Source: Streptomyces sp. NL15-2K (GTDB taxonomy: Bacteria; Actinomycetota; Actinomycetes; Streptomycetales; Streptomycetaceae). Taken from it: a stretch of 64,000 nucleotides of DNA. The number at the start of each line of letters is the position of its first letter. The first letter of the stretch is position 1. The stretch lies in assembly GCF_030551255.1 (NCBI RefSeq), contig NZ_CP130630.1, positions 1,798,001 through 1,862,000 on the forward strand, given 5' to 3'. Shown here piece by piece: positions 52,943-61,898 of this stretch. A program made the translations under genes and the position numbers. The notes beneath the pieces were generated by a model, which saw nothing but the letters and a program-made list of their open reading frames with translations, did no database searches and was not told the DNA's origin.

Positions 52943-53515
52943 ATGGCGAACGAGCTGAAGTACGGCGACCAGGTCCACCTGCAGAACGGCTACAACAGCT
53001 GGGCGGGCGGTTACCTGGACACCAACGGCCACAGCAGCGACGGCGGGGCGAAGTACGGGGTGTCGACGGCGGACTCGCCCACGCGGGGAGAGGGCACCGG
53101 AACCTGGCAGATCCTCTCCGCCGAGGGCAAAGCCGTGGGTGCCAACGTGGTCAGCGGGGACCTGGTCTACCTGCGGAACCTCTACGGCGGTGACGGCGGC
53201 TACCTCGACACCAACGGGCACGCGATCGCCGACCAGAAGAACAGCGGCGGCAAGTACAACGTCTCGACGTCCAAGGACCAGGACCGCGCCCCCGGTACCG
53301 GCCGCTGGCGCCTTTTCGTCCAGGCGTCCAGCCCCGGTGACCAGCACGTCCGGCCCGGCGACGTGATCCACTTGTGGAACACCTACGGCGACAACGGCGG
53401 CTTCCTGGAAACGAACGGACACGGAACCGCCGGCGGCAGCAAGTACGACGTGTGCACCAACGCCTACTACAACCGGGCCCAGAACGTCGGCGACTGGAAA
53501 CTCCACCGCGCGTAA
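52943..53515 (+). CDS. Three-repeat beta-trefoil-like protein
   Basis: 190 residues from ATG 52943 with AAGGGAGAAG upstream. Three homologous units of about 60 residues: LKYGDQVHLQNGYNSWAGGY, SGDLVYLRNLYGGDGGYLDT and RPGDVIHLWNTYGDNGGFLE. Each carries a GYLDTNGH or GFLETNGH core and a GxGxWxI/L end (GTGTWQIL, GTGRWRLF, VGDWKLHR). There is no signal peptide or membrane helix. Trefoil proteins of this kind are often lectins or fascin-like, but no carbohydrate ligand can be assigned. Monocistronic. Bases 53516-53837 downstream hold no supported gene, though a coding-like tail (ELALDLTDQGGFATFGRE) is visible near 53580-53670. Confidence 0.75.
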   Translation: MANELKYGDQVHLQNGYNSWAGGYLDTNGHSSDGGAKYGVSTADSPTRGEGTGTWQILSAEGKAVGANVVSGDLVYLRNLYGGDGGYLDTNGHAIADQKNSGGKYNVSTSKDQDRAPGTGRWRLFVQASSPGDQHVRPGDVIHLWNTYGDNGGFLETNGHGTAGGSKYDVCTNAYYNRAQNVGDWKLHRA

Positions 53516-53837
53516 GCCGGCACCGGCAACGTCGCTTACCGCCGGGACCCCTCCGGCACCCCTCAAGGGCCCACGCCGAACTCGCCCTGGACCTCACGGA
53601 CCAGGGCGGGTTCGCGACCTTCGGCCGGGAGGCACCGCCGCACGGGTGCCAGCACCTGGGCGTCACATGACGCGCCAGCTGATGCGCGGCAGGACGTGGA
53701 CTAGGACGACGACCCGCGCCCGGCGATCCGACCCACTGGGACTGAGGCGGCGACATCCCCTGACGGCCTGCCACTCGGTCGGGTGAAGACACGGCAGCGG
53801 CGGAACTCTCCCGGGGTGACCGGGCGTAGTGCCGTAC

Positions 53838-54092
53838 ATGGACCCGATCCACAAGACGCACGTGAGCGAGCCGGGCCTGCTCGTCGTCGACGTCGCGGAC
53901 GCCGACGACGCCACCGCGCTCGCCTTCCAGCAGCTGCTCGCCGACCGGTGGGCGACGGCCACAGCGGAGCAGACGACGCGGGACGCCGGTCAGCCCGGCG
54001 TACGGCTGCGCTGCTACCTGGACCTGCGCCAGCAGCTCACCGCGGCCGCTGTGGCCGGCCCGACCGTGGAGCCGACCACGGCCCGGCCCTGA
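53838..54092 (+). CDS. DUF6207-type small protein
   Basis: 84 residues from ATG 53838. Reads MDPIHKTHVSEPGLLVVDVA, DADDATALAFQQLLADRWAT and GQPGVRLRCYLDLRQQLTAA. This closely resembles the DUF6207 family that I recall from Streptomyces genomes, a short alpha/beta protein of unknown function. It is convergent with the DNA ligase gene, ending 4 bases from it. Confidence 0.7.
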   Translation: MDPIHKTHVSEPGLLVVDVADADDATALAFQQLLADRWATATAEQTTRDAGQPGVRLRCYLDLRQQLTAAAVAGPTVEPTTARP

Positions 54093-54096
54093 CTCA

Positions 54097-55080
54097 TTAC
54101 AGGGCGCCGCCTTCGCCGAACAGCGGCACCTCCGCCACGTCGACGTCCGCGCGGATGCGGTGGGGGCGGGCCGGGTGCCGCCACCGTCCGGCGCTGTCGC
54201 GGGCGACGTCGACGTCGACTTCCATCACGACCTCCGGCTGCACCAGGACGGCATCGAGGGTGCGCTGCGTTCCCCAGCCTGCCGAGAACGTCCAGCCCGT
54301 CCACGGATGCACGCCGCGCGGCGGGGCCAGCTGGTCGGCCACAGCGCGGCCGGCGGCCCCGGACAGGGTGGTGCTGCGGCCGACGTACCGCGGGCGGCTC
54401 GCCGGGTCGTAGCGGCCCAGCAACAGCGTGCGGGGCGCGGCAAGCGACCCGGTGACCGCGCCGATCACGGCTTCCGTGGTGACCCTCACCTTGTACTTCC
54501 GCCACGACCGCACACCCCAGCGATAGGACTCCTCCAGCCGCTTGAAGCACAGTCCCTCCACCCCGGCCGCAGTCCACGACAGCCACTCCCGCGCCACGGC
54601 CGGGTCGGTCGTCGACGGGCACAGCACCCACGGTGCCGTCAGGCCGCGCTCCGCGAACAGCGTCTCCAGCGCCGCACGGCGCCGGGCGTACGGCCAGCCA
54701 GTCAGGTCGTCGCCTCGGTGGACCAGGTCGAAGGCCACGAAGTGCGCCGGCCACTCCCGTGCCGCCTGAGCGGCAGCTGCCCCGCGCCGGGCGAGCCGCT
54801 GCTGCAGCCGCTCGAACGCCAGCCGGTCCCGCTCCCACACCACCAGCTCGCCATCCAGCCCAGTGTCCTCCGGCAGCTGCGCCAGGGCCGCCGCCCGGAT
54901 CTCGGGGAACGAGGCCGTCATGTCCGTGCCGCGCCGTGAGCGCAGCAGCACCCGCCCGCCCGCGTACACGGCGAGCTGAGCACGGTAGCCGTCCCACTTG
55001 GGTTCCGCGGCCCGCCCAGCGGACAGCGCAGGGCTGTCCGCGGCCACGGTGAGCATCGGCTCGGGCAAGGACCAGGTCAT
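54097..55080 (-). CDS. ATP-dependent DNA ligase (LigC/LigD-like)
   Basis: 327 residues from ATG 55080. Nucleotidyltransferase motifs: EPKWDGYRA with the adenylated Lys28, GLDGELVVWERDRLAFERLQ (motif III), EGLCFKRLEESYRWG (motif IV), and RSWRKYKVR (motif V). An OB-fold region follows (VIGAVTGSLAAPRTLLLGRY, LVQPEVVMEVDVD). It seals nicks in DNA using ATP, as in actinobacterial LigC or the ligase domain of LigD, and may aid end joining or repair. It has no polymerase or nuclease domain. A truncated start of a similar ligase is at 32145. Confidence 0.88.
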   Translation of the reverse strand: MTWSLPEPMLTVAADSPALSAGRAAEPKWDGYRAQLAVYAGGRVLLRSRRGTDMTASFPEIRAAALAQLPEDTGLDGELVVWERDRLAFERLQQRLARRGAAAAQAAREWPAHFVAFDLVHRGDDLTGWPYARRRAALETLFAERGLTAPWVLCPSTTDPAVAREWLSWTAAGVEGLCFKRLEESYRWGVRSWRKYKVRVTTEAVIGAVTGSLAAPRTLLLGRYDPASRPRYVGRSTTLSGAAGRAVADQLAPPRGVHPWTGWTFSAGWGTQRTLDAVLVQPEVVMEVDVDVARDSAGRWRHPARPHRIRADVDVAEVPLFGEGGAL

Positions 55081-55164
55081 GCGGCTATGCCTTCCACGTA
55101 GCCCGGGGAAACTCCGTAGTTGCTCACCGCCGGGTCGCTTACGCTGCGCGATGTGTCTGCACCG

Positions 55165-55302
55165 AAACAGGCATGTGTGAGCGAAGCCCGCGTCGACGAA
55201 GCCTGGGACACCCTGCACCCCTTGCTCCCGCCCACCCCGCACAAGGCCATGGTCGACGTGGTCGGGCGGGAGGGGCCCCCGGACCTGCGGCACTCTGCCT
55301 GA
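55165..55302 (+). pseudogene. C-terminal remnant of a prenyl diphosphate synthase
   Basis: The frame reads ACVSEARVDEAWDTLHPLLP, then PTPHKAMVDVVGREG and stop. It corresponds to ARELVDHAWQHLDPLLPPTL plus HKAMVRALG at the end of the prenyl synthase domain encoded at 40005. Only about 45 codons remain, ending in unrelated residues. The rest of the gene is gone, replaced by the ligase region. So a second, paralogous prenyl synthase gene once lay here. Confidence 0.6.
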
Positions 55303-55375
55303 CGTCTCGTCTGGGAGGAGGGGAAAAATCTCGATCTGCCGGTACCTGGCTTCCCTGCCCTTCATCCTGAGACAC

Positions 55376-57445
55376 ATGACGTCCAGTGACCCCGCTCCGG
55401 CACATCCGCAGCCATCAATCACATCGGTGACGCGGCACGACATCTTCAACTACCTGCGCGAGATATCGAGCCCCTGGTGGGGGAAACTGGACGAGGTCAC
55501 GTTCCTGGAGCACCTCTACGACCTGGACCAGCCTGCCCCCGAGAACAGCCGGCTCCCGACTGTCCGCGCTGACATCCAACAGCACCGGATTAACAACGAA
55601 GACCTGGACGACGACTGGATCTTCGAGGACCCCCGGTTGGAGCTCTTCGACGGACCGGACGAGGTGCTGCTCGCCTTCCTGGCGCGAACGGTCCATCCCG
55701 AGGTCGCGGCCGGTGTCGAGGAGGCGATGAAGCAGGTTGAGGAGCTGAACCGGCTGCTGGCACCGGACGGATGGGGTCTGCGTTCATACGAGTTCCTCTC
55801 GGGCCGCCCTATCTACACGCCGGTCCGGCTTCCGCCTACGGGACCGCTGGTCTCGCTGCCGCTGAATGACGACGACACGGGCAAGCTCGATTTGGTCCTC
55901 GGGCAGACTTACAGCCTCCTGGACTGCGCCGGCGAGGAGCCCGCATGTGACCTGTTGCGCACGGCTGTCCTGACCCTGCGCCGTGATGGTGGCTTCTTCC
56001 ACCCCATGCCTGGTGACGGTTGGACGGCGGCAACCTACGAGGCAGTCCTGACCGTGGAGCGCGAGCTCCAGCCCGCCTGCACCCCGGAGATGAAGGAGGT
56101 GATCTGGCGGACACTGGAACCCCTGCTCAGCCAGCTCGGACGCACCGACGTCCAGAACCTTGTGGTCGAAGGCGATACCCGGCCGCTGCCCAACATCCCA
56201 CCGGACTGGCGGACTGAGGCTGCGGCACCCGCTACCCCCATCGTTCGCGGTCTCCGCATCTCCTTCTCCACTACCGAGTTCGACGTCACCCGCAGGGACT
56301 TCGCCGATCTGGAGATCCGTGCCGCGCAGGACAGCAGCGGGTTCCACTACCTCTACGACACCCGCGCACGCCGGATGATCACCGACTTCGTCCTCGACGA
56401 CCGCCCCCAGGTGGCCACCCTGTGCAGCGTCACCATCATCAAGAAGGGCGACACCTTCACGCCGAGGATCAAGCTGTGGAAGAAGGACAAGAGGAAGGCA
56501 GGGGAGGTCTCCGCCACGTATACGGTGCCCGATACCGGGGCCACCCGGGCTGTCAAGGCGCTCGTTGACACCGGGGATGTCCACGAGAACTTCTGGAAGG
56601 TCATCAACTTCCTCCAGGGTTGTGCGGGGCTGAGCACGCCTGGCGGCTCCCTCCAGCTCGTGGCCGGGGACGAGGGCCAACTGACCCAGCTGCTGGCCGG
56701 CCAGGACCGGACGATGGTTCTCGGCGCGGTCAGGACTGCGATTGGGGGTGGGCTCACCGAAGAGGACATCCGGCTGATCAGCAACCGCAGAGAGCAGCTC
56801 CAGAGGTTCGAGCGGCTGCTGACCGATCGGGACTACTTCCAGCAGGAGGAGAGCCTGGCAACGACGCGCGGGGCGGAGGCGGTCTGGCAGGCCTTCTTCG
56901 AGGCGAACCAGTGGATCTTCGGCTACGGACTCAACCTCATCGCCTGCGAATCCATCGGCGACGGCAAGCTGGAACGCATCACCACCGGCGCGAACATTTT
57001 CGGCGGAGCCGGGAAACGCATCGACGCCATCATGCGTTCCAAGGGCCTGATCAGCAGCATGCTCTTCTGTGAAATCAAGACCCACGACACGGAGCTGCTC
57101 GCCAAGACCCAGTACCGCGCGGGCGTCTACCAGGCCTCAAAAGAACTGGGCGGCGGCGTGGCGCAGGTGCAGAAGACCGCCAGCAAGGCCCAGCAGCTCA
57201 TCTCCCGCGAGTTCCTCACCCGCTTCTACGACGACGACGGCACCCCGACCGGCGTCGAACTGTCCACTACCCGGCCCCGGCAGGTCGTGGTGATCGGCAG
57301 TCTGCGCGAGTTCACTCACAACGGTGCCGTGAACCCCGAGAAGATCAACTCCTTCGAGCTGTACCGGACATCGATCCAGGACATCGAGATCATCACATTC
57401 GACGAGCTCTACCAGCGAGCGTGCTTCATCGTCGAAGATCGCTAG
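55376..57445 (+). CDS. Shedu-type anti-phage nuclease with AbiJ-NTD3-like domain
   Basis: 689 residues from ATG 55376. Residues about 17-130 match the AbiJ-NTD3 pattern seen on abortive-infection proteins: HDIFNYLREISSPWWGKLDE, VTFLEHLYDL and LDDDWIFEDPRLELF. A long central region is unassigned. Residues about 505-680 match the Shedu (SduA, DUF4263) nuclease: WQAFFEANQWIFGYGLNLIA, KRIDAIMRSKG with Asp550, FCEIKTHDTELL with Glu566 and Lys568, and YRAGVYQASKELGGGVAQVQ, a PD-(D/E)xK-type site. Shedu is a known single-gene defence that cuts DNA on phage infection. The neighbours are insertion sequences and small genes, typical of a defence island. Confidence 0.82.
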   Translation: MTSSDPAPAHPQPSITSVTRHDIFNYLREISSPWWGKLDEVTFLEHLYDLDQPAPENSRLPTVRADIQQHRINNEDLDDDWIFEDPRLELFDGPDEVLLAFLARTVHPEVAAGVEEAMKQVEELNRLLAPDGWGLRSYEFLSGRPIYTPVRLPPTGPLVSLPLNDDDTGKLDLVLGQTYSLLDCAGEEPACDLLRTAVLTLRRDGGFFHPMPGDGWTAATYEAVLTVERELQPACTPEMKEVIWRTLEPLLSQLGRTDVQNLVVEGDTRPLPNIPPDWRTEAAAPATPIVRGLRISFSTTEFDVTRRDFADLEIRAAQDSSGFHYLYDTRARRMITDFVLDDRPQVATLCSVTIIKKGDTFTPRIKLWKKDKRKAGEVSATYTVPDTGATRAVKALVDTGDVHENFWKVINFLQGCAGLSTPGGSLQLVAGDEGQLTQLLAGQDRTMVLGAVRTAIGGGLTEEDIRLISNRREQLQRFERLLTDRDYFQQEESLATTRGAEAVWQAFFEANQWIFGYGLNLIACESIGDGKLERITTGANIFGGAGKRIDAIMRSKGLISSMLFCEIKTHDTELLAKTQYRAGVYQASKELGGGVAQVQKTASKAQQLISREFLTRFYDDDGTPTGVELSTTRPRQVVVIGSLREFTHNGAVNPEKINSFELYRTSIQDIEIITFDELYQRACFIVEDR

Positions 57446-57539
57446 GCCGCCCATCCGTCGGTCTGAGCGGCCTGTGTAAGACGACGGCCTACGGCCTCGC
57501 GTGACCCGGGCTGTCAGCGGCGGCTGCCAGGCTGAGCGG

Positions 57540-57812
57540 ATGGACCGTGATGAGGAGCAGCTGCTGCGCCGCCGGGTCTACGGCGCCGACTACGACCACC
57601 CTGGCCCGCGGCCAGAGCGGCTCTACGCCGAGCTGGTCGGCGGGCCGCTGGACGGCCTGTTGCTCGACATCACCGGCTGGACGCAGACGGAAGTCGACAC
57701 CGGCGTGTCCCTCCAGACCGAGTTGGGACAGTTCGGCCCCGACGGGCGGGCTCTGTACGACCCACGCCCCGGCGACCCGACCCGCTGGGATTGGGGCGGC
57801 GACACTCCCTGA
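57540..57812 (+). CDS. Small hypothetical protein
   Basis: 90 residues from ATG 57540. Reads MDRDEEQLLRRRVYGADYDH, ERLYAELVGGPLDGLLLDIT and GWTQTEVDTGVSLQTELGQF, ending in a Trp/Asp/Gly tail (TRWDWGGDTP). The VGGPLDGLLLDITG stretch resembles small proteins in Streptomyces phages and accessory regions, function unknown. It follows the Shedu gene in the same direction by 94 bases. Confidence 0.5.
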   Translation: MDRDEEQLLRRRVYGADYDHPGPRPERLYAELVGGPLDGLLLDITGWTQTEVDTGVSLQTELGQFGPDGRALYDPRPGDPTRWDWGGDTP

Positions 57813-57862
57813 CCGCCCCGGCCGGCTCGCCCCGAGATCCCGCCAAGGGCACGCTGGGAGGC

Positions 57863-58087
57863 GTGACCAGCGCACCGATCATCGTGCACCGGCCCGTCGG
57901 AACGGGCGGCCGGAGAGTCACCGTGCACCGCCAGGGCCGGGATGAGGTCCTCGGCACCGCCTACAGCGACCACGACCTGGTCGTGTTCCTTGAAGGCGCT
58001 GGCATCGCCGATCCCGAGGCCATCATGGACGACCCGCAGTGGGTGGAACGGCGCGGCGGTCCCGCCCACGAATTCACCGCCACCTGA
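57863..58087 (+). CDS. Small hypothetical protein
   Basis: 74 residues from GTG 57863 with CTGGGAGGC just upstream. Reads TSAPIIVHRPVGTGGRRVTV, HRQGRDEVLGTAYSDHDLVV and FLEGAGIADPEAIMDDPQWV. Mixed alpha/beta, cytoplasmic. Not recognised as a family. It lies just left of an IS630 element, whose insertion did not disrupt it. Confidence 0.5.
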   Translation: MTSAPIIVHRPVGTGGRRVTVHRQGRDEVLGTAYSDHDLVVFLEGAGIADPEAIMDDPQWVERRGGPAHEFTAT

Positions 58088-58123
58088 TCACACACCTTCT
58101 GGTGATGCCGGGTTACTCATCTA

Positions 58124-59280
58124 GAGATCTTTAAGGGTGCGGGTTACGTGGGGTCGTGACGGCTGTCGTGTGCGGCGCTATGCCGGGAGGATGAGGTATC
58201 CCGATGGCGGTGGATTGACGGCTGAGGAACGGGCTCGGCGTGAGCAAGTCCGGCTGGCAGCTGCTGACCTGATCGAGGCCGGGGGCAGTGACCGGGAGGT
58301 CGCCCGACGGTTCAGGGTGACCCGGATGTCGGCGAATCGATGGCGGCGGGCGTTGGCTTCAGGCGGTCGGCAGGCCCTGGCCTCCAAGGGCCCCGGCGGC
58401 GCCCGCTGCAAGCTCGACGCGGGACAACTGCGCGTGCTGGAGACGGTGTTGGATGCCGGCCCGGCCGCCTCCGGCTGGAGTGACCAGTGCTGGACGCTGG
58501 CGAGGATCGCCGAGGTCGTGCGCCGCCGGTTCGGCGTCGAGTACACCCTGGCCGGGCTGGACCTGCTGCTGCACCGCATCGGCTGGAGCGTGCAGGTCCC
58601 CTCCCGCAAGGCCACCGAGCGGGACGAGGCGAAGATCGCCGCATGGAAGGACGAGCAGTGGCCCGTCATAAAAAGAGGGCGGCGGACTTGGGCGCCTGGC
58701 TCTGCTTCGAGGACGAAGCCGGCCAGGGCCTGAGGCCGCCCAAGGGCCGCACCTGGGGCCACCGGGGCCGCACCCCGGTAGTGCGGGTCACCGCCGCAGG
58801 CACCAAACGTGTCTCCATGGCGGCGCTGATCTGCACCAAAACCGGCCATCGGCCCCGGCTGATCTACCGCATCCACCTCGACCGCGGCCCCGCCAAGCAC
58901 CGGCGCAAGGGCTTCACCGAGACCGACTACGCCCGCCTGCTCGATGCCGCGCACCAGCAGCTCGGCGGCCCCCTCGTCCTGGTCTGGGACAATCTGAACA
59001 CGCATGTCAGCCGCACCATGCGGGAGCTGATCGCGGCCCGATTATGGCTGACCGTCTACCAACTACCGGCGTACGCCCCGGAGCTCAACCCCGTCGAGGG
59101 CGTGTGGTCGCACCTGAAGAGATCGCTGGCCAACCTCACGAAACACAGCCTCGACCAGCTCACCGCGTTGGTGAAGACGCGGCTGAAACGGATGCAGTAC
59201 CGCCCCCGCCTCATCGAAGGCCTCATCGCCAAGACGGGGCTCGACCTCCAACCGCCGTAACCTCAGCCGTTAAAGATCTC
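58124..59280 (+). mobile_element. IS630-family insertion sequence
   Basis: Inverted ends gagatctttaagggtgcggg (from 58124) and, reversed from 59280, gagatctttaacggctgagg. Both sides are bordered by TA (58122-58123 and 59281-59282), the usual IS630/Tc1 target duplication. Total length 1157 bp, encoding one two-frame transposase. Confidence 0.85.
58191..59260 (+). CDS. IS630-family transposase (programmed frameshift)
   Basis: Frame 1 from ATG 58191 ([20 protein letters not shown]) holds the helix-turn-helix domain ([20 protein letters not shown]). At ataaaaaga near 58670 a -1 shift leads into [20 protein letters not shown]. Frame 2 continues with the catalytic acids: Asp in FEDEAG, Asp in VWDNLNTH and Glu in [11 protein letters not shown]. 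So the full DDE triad is present. Translation by -1 slippage on the A-run is typical of IS630. The element could still be active. Confidence 0.85.
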
Positions 59281-59282
59281 TA

Positions 59283-59512
59283 GTCAGTCCATCATGAAAT
59301 AGCTTAAATCATAGGTAACGCGATCTTTAGTCGCACATAAACTCGCACACGCGCATTAGCCAACTAATCGTCTTGAATCAGGTAATTGACTCCACGGCGG
59401 CACAGGCACCTCGAATATTGAGCTGTGCGCTGATCGCAGGCGTACTGCTGGCCCTCCGGCGCCCGGAATCACGGTCTCAACGCTGCCGGGCACAGAGAGA
59501 CGAGGAGTGCAG
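59283..59512. other. AT-richer leader region
   Basis: The 230 bases right of the IS630 element are clearly AT-richer than the host average (for example 59291-59385), with no gene. It probably holds the promoter for the small gene at 59513. The lower G+C suggests the following genes were acquired. Confidence 0.5.
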
Positions 59513-59884
59513 GTGCCCACTCAGTCCGACTTCCAGACCGGCGAGATCCCCCACGGCTTCATGATCAATGAGGCCGGCGGTCTCATTCACTACAAGTACG
59601 GCATCGTCCTGGCCATCCCGCAGCCCAACCAGGTCAGCCCCGCTGCCTGGGCGGACGCCTTTCTCAGCTTCGGCTGCGACTGGGCGGACGTGCGGCTCAG
59701 GGTGGCCCTCCACAACGGCACGAGCTGGACCGTCGTCAGCAACTGGGACATCACGGCCGCCGGCCCGCGCGTCGCTGAGAAGCTTCCTGCGGGGACGCAG
59801 AAGGTCAGCATCGGGCGGGTGAAGAAGACCGCCGCCGACATGGTCGACGAGGCTCCAGTCAGCTGGCTGCTCGAATACGTGTAG
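59513..59884 (+). CDS. Small jelly-roll-like hypothetical protein
   Basis: 123 residues from GTG 59513, chosen because GAGGAG lies five bases upstream. Reads PTQSDFQTGEIPHGFMINEA, IVLAIPQPNQVSPAAWADAF and VRLRVALHNGTSWTVVSNWD. Mostly beta-strand, with no signal peptide. Perhaps a phage-derived or secreted small protein, unknown family. The next gene (60072) has a similarly beta-rich product and the two may work together. Confidence 0.5.
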   Translation: MPTQSDFQTGEIPHGFMINEAGGLIHYKYGIVLAIPQPNQVSPAAWADAFLSFGCDWADVRLRVALHNGTSWTVVSNWDITAAGPRVAEKLPAGTQKVSIGRVKKTAADMVDEAPVSWLLEYV

Positions 59885-60071
59885 CGCGCCCGGCCGCCGT
59901 GGCGCTCTGGTCCGGCCCTGCGCCGGTCCAGAGCAGGCAACGCCGTAAGCATCAACGCGGGCACCGCTGCGGGCGACCCAATCTCAGGTCACTTTGGCAA
60001 CCGCCGCCCAAGCGGCACGAACACCCGGCACGGTCAGTGTGTATCCCGACGCGGCAAAGGAAGTGAATGGC

Positions 60072-60506
60072 ATGACGACTCCAGCGAATTACCGGCAGGG
60101 TTCGACGTGGCTCCAGACCAGCCCGGTTGACTTCAGCCACGACCTCGCCGGCGCCGACCGCGCCGATGAGCGGATCTCCGAGGTCGAGGAACTCAAGATC
60201 CCCTTCCCAGGGGTGTGGGAGATCTCCTACCACGCCCGCTCGTACACCGGCGGGACCGCAGCGGCGAGTGAGCTCGTCCGCACTGCACTGTTCAAGAACG
60301 GCCAGCTCATCCCGGGCACTGAAGCACTGACCGGGGGACACACTGTCATGCAGACCACCGCCGGGCAGACGATCCTGGAGAAGTTCGACCTCAATGACGT
60401 CATCACGCTCCACGCCTACCGCATCGGGAGCAACCTCGCCTCCGTCATCAGCAACGGCGACGGACGTACGGGAGTCATGGCGCACTGGGTGAGCCCCGGG
60501 TTCTAG
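60072..60506 (+). CDS. C1q-like beta-sandwich protein
   Basis: 144 residues from ATG 60072. The pattern FPGVWEISYHARSYTGGTAA, ALFKNGQLIPGTEALTGGHT, FDLNDVITLHAYRIGSNLAS resembles C1q/TNF-like domains often found on spore-coat or phage-tail proteins in bacteria. No signal peptide or membrane anchor is visible. It may form trimers. Its role is unknown. It follows the small protein gene at 59513 in the same direction. Confidence 0.55.
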   Translation: MTTPANYRQGSTWLQTSPVDFSHDLAGADRADERISEVEELKIPFPGVWEISYHARSYTGGTAAASELVRTALFKNGQLIPGTEALTGGHTVMQTTAGQTILEKFDLNDVITLHAYRIGSNLASVISNGDGRTGVMAHWVSPGF

Positions 60507-60912
60507 GCCACTCCTCTCGGGCGGCCAAGCCGGAGAGGACGACGAGAACAGGGAAAGGGGGGCGGGGGATGGCGCTCGTCATCGAAATTCGGCGTGGGAC
60601 CTCGACCTCCCGGCCTGGACGGAAGCGGGGCGGCGGGCTGTCCCACAGCCGCAAGGACGAAACGCCCTGTACGGCCGCCAGCCGCTTACGGGCTGCCCCG
60701 CGATTGTTCCGCAGCAGCCAGCCACCCGGGCCAGATCCTGAAGACCGTAGGTCATGTCCCGAATTGGCCAACAGCATCCCCCAGGGCGCGGCGCCGTTCG
60801 CATGCCGTGCACAGTGTTCCCCTGGAGGGGAAACGGTCGGGACGGCAGCCGATCTGTCCGTCGCAGGCCCCGTCTGGGATGCTGAAGGCCAGGCTCGACA
60901 GGGGGGCAGACG
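60507..60912. other. Intergenic region without recognised gene
   Basis: About 400 bases between two small genes. Long antisense open frames cross it, but I see no ribosome site, motif or repeat that supports a gene. Confidence 0.4.
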
Positions 60913-61308
60913 GTGTATACGGAACCTATGGCGCGAGCCGTTGTGGAACCAGCAGTACTCAAGCTGATACGGCAATACCCCCGTGGCAGGTCGTTCTCCA
61001 CGACGGTCACATTCGGCGGGGACGACTTCAGCATGTGCGCCCACATACGGGCGCAGTGGGCGGCACCCGGGCAGGTGAAGATCGCACTGGCCTGCTGGGT
61101 CGTCAACATGGACACCGCGCGCTACCTCGGTGACAACCCACCTGCCAGGGAGGAGATGCGCCTGCCGCCGGAAGGCACAGCGGAGTGGGACGAGGAACTG
61201 ACCAGCCGGGTGATCGGCCACCTCGCAGCTCGTATGAACGCTCTTGCCACCGCCCGGCCGACCACCGACGAACACCTCACCATCACCGTGCCTCTCGTCC
61301 TGACGTAG
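60913..61308 (+). CDS. Hypothetical protein
   Basis: 131 residues from GTG 60913, with CAGGGGGGCAG upstream; ATG 60928 (MARAVVEPAVLKLIRQYPRG) is an alternative. Reads FSTTVTFGGDDFSMCAHIRA, QVKIALACWVVNMDTARYLG and LTITVPLVLT. Mixed alpha/beta, probably cytoplasmic. Not recognised. Codon use is host-like. Confidence 0.5.
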   Translation: MYTEPMARAVVEPAVLKLIRQYPRGRSFSTTVTFGGDDFSMCAHIRAQWAAPGQVKIALACWVVNMDTARYLGDNPPAREEMRLPPEGTAEWDEELTSRVIGHLAARMNALATARPTTDEHLTITVPLVLT

Positions 61309-61591
61309 TCCGGTTGAAGGGTCGGCCGCACAACGCCCGGGGGTGCCCCGGCCTAGACCGCACACACAGGTGACCAGAGCCAGCCCGGTCGCTATCTGCA
61401 TCGACGGCCTGGAGGCCGCTGTAGACGAGCGCGGCAGTCAGCGATCGATCAGCTCCGCGACCTCGCCGGTGCAGCCAGATGGTGATCAGGGCGCGCTGAG
61501 CGACGCGACGCCGGTTTCGTCACGGACTGCCTCGCGATTGATCTTGGTCACGTCAGGCGACATACGGAAGGCCGCGCGAGTTGTCTGGGTT

Positions 61592-61812
61592 GTGAAGATC
61601 AAACAGGTCCGCGCGGAGGGGGCGCCGGTGCCACCGAAGTCCAAGGTCGATCTGTACGCGGCGATCCGCCGTGATGTCCGGGCGGGGATGTCGAACCGGG
61701 CCGTGCAGCGCAAGTACGGGGTGGGCTTCCGGACGGTGAAGGCGGCTCTGGAGTCCGTCTGGCCGGAGCCACGCAAGCAGCTGCCACCCGCAAGACGCCG
61801 CCGGCTAACGAT
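61592..61812 (+). pseudogene. N-terminal remnant of IS21-type transposase
   Basis: Reads KVDLYAAIRRDVRAGMSNRA, VQRKYGVGFRTVKAALESVW and PEPRKQLPP, then diverges. This resembles the N-terminal helix-turn-helix of IS21-family IstA transposases from Streptomyces. Similarity ends near 61800 and the rest is missing. The following bases lead directly into the GNAT gene. Confidence 0.6.
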
Positions 61813-61898
61813 CTCGGCAGCGATTTCCGGCCGAGCATCCCTGCGGACGGGTCGAAATGAAGTGGCGCCGCCGGTGCCCTGTTGCTTGGATGCCCGGC

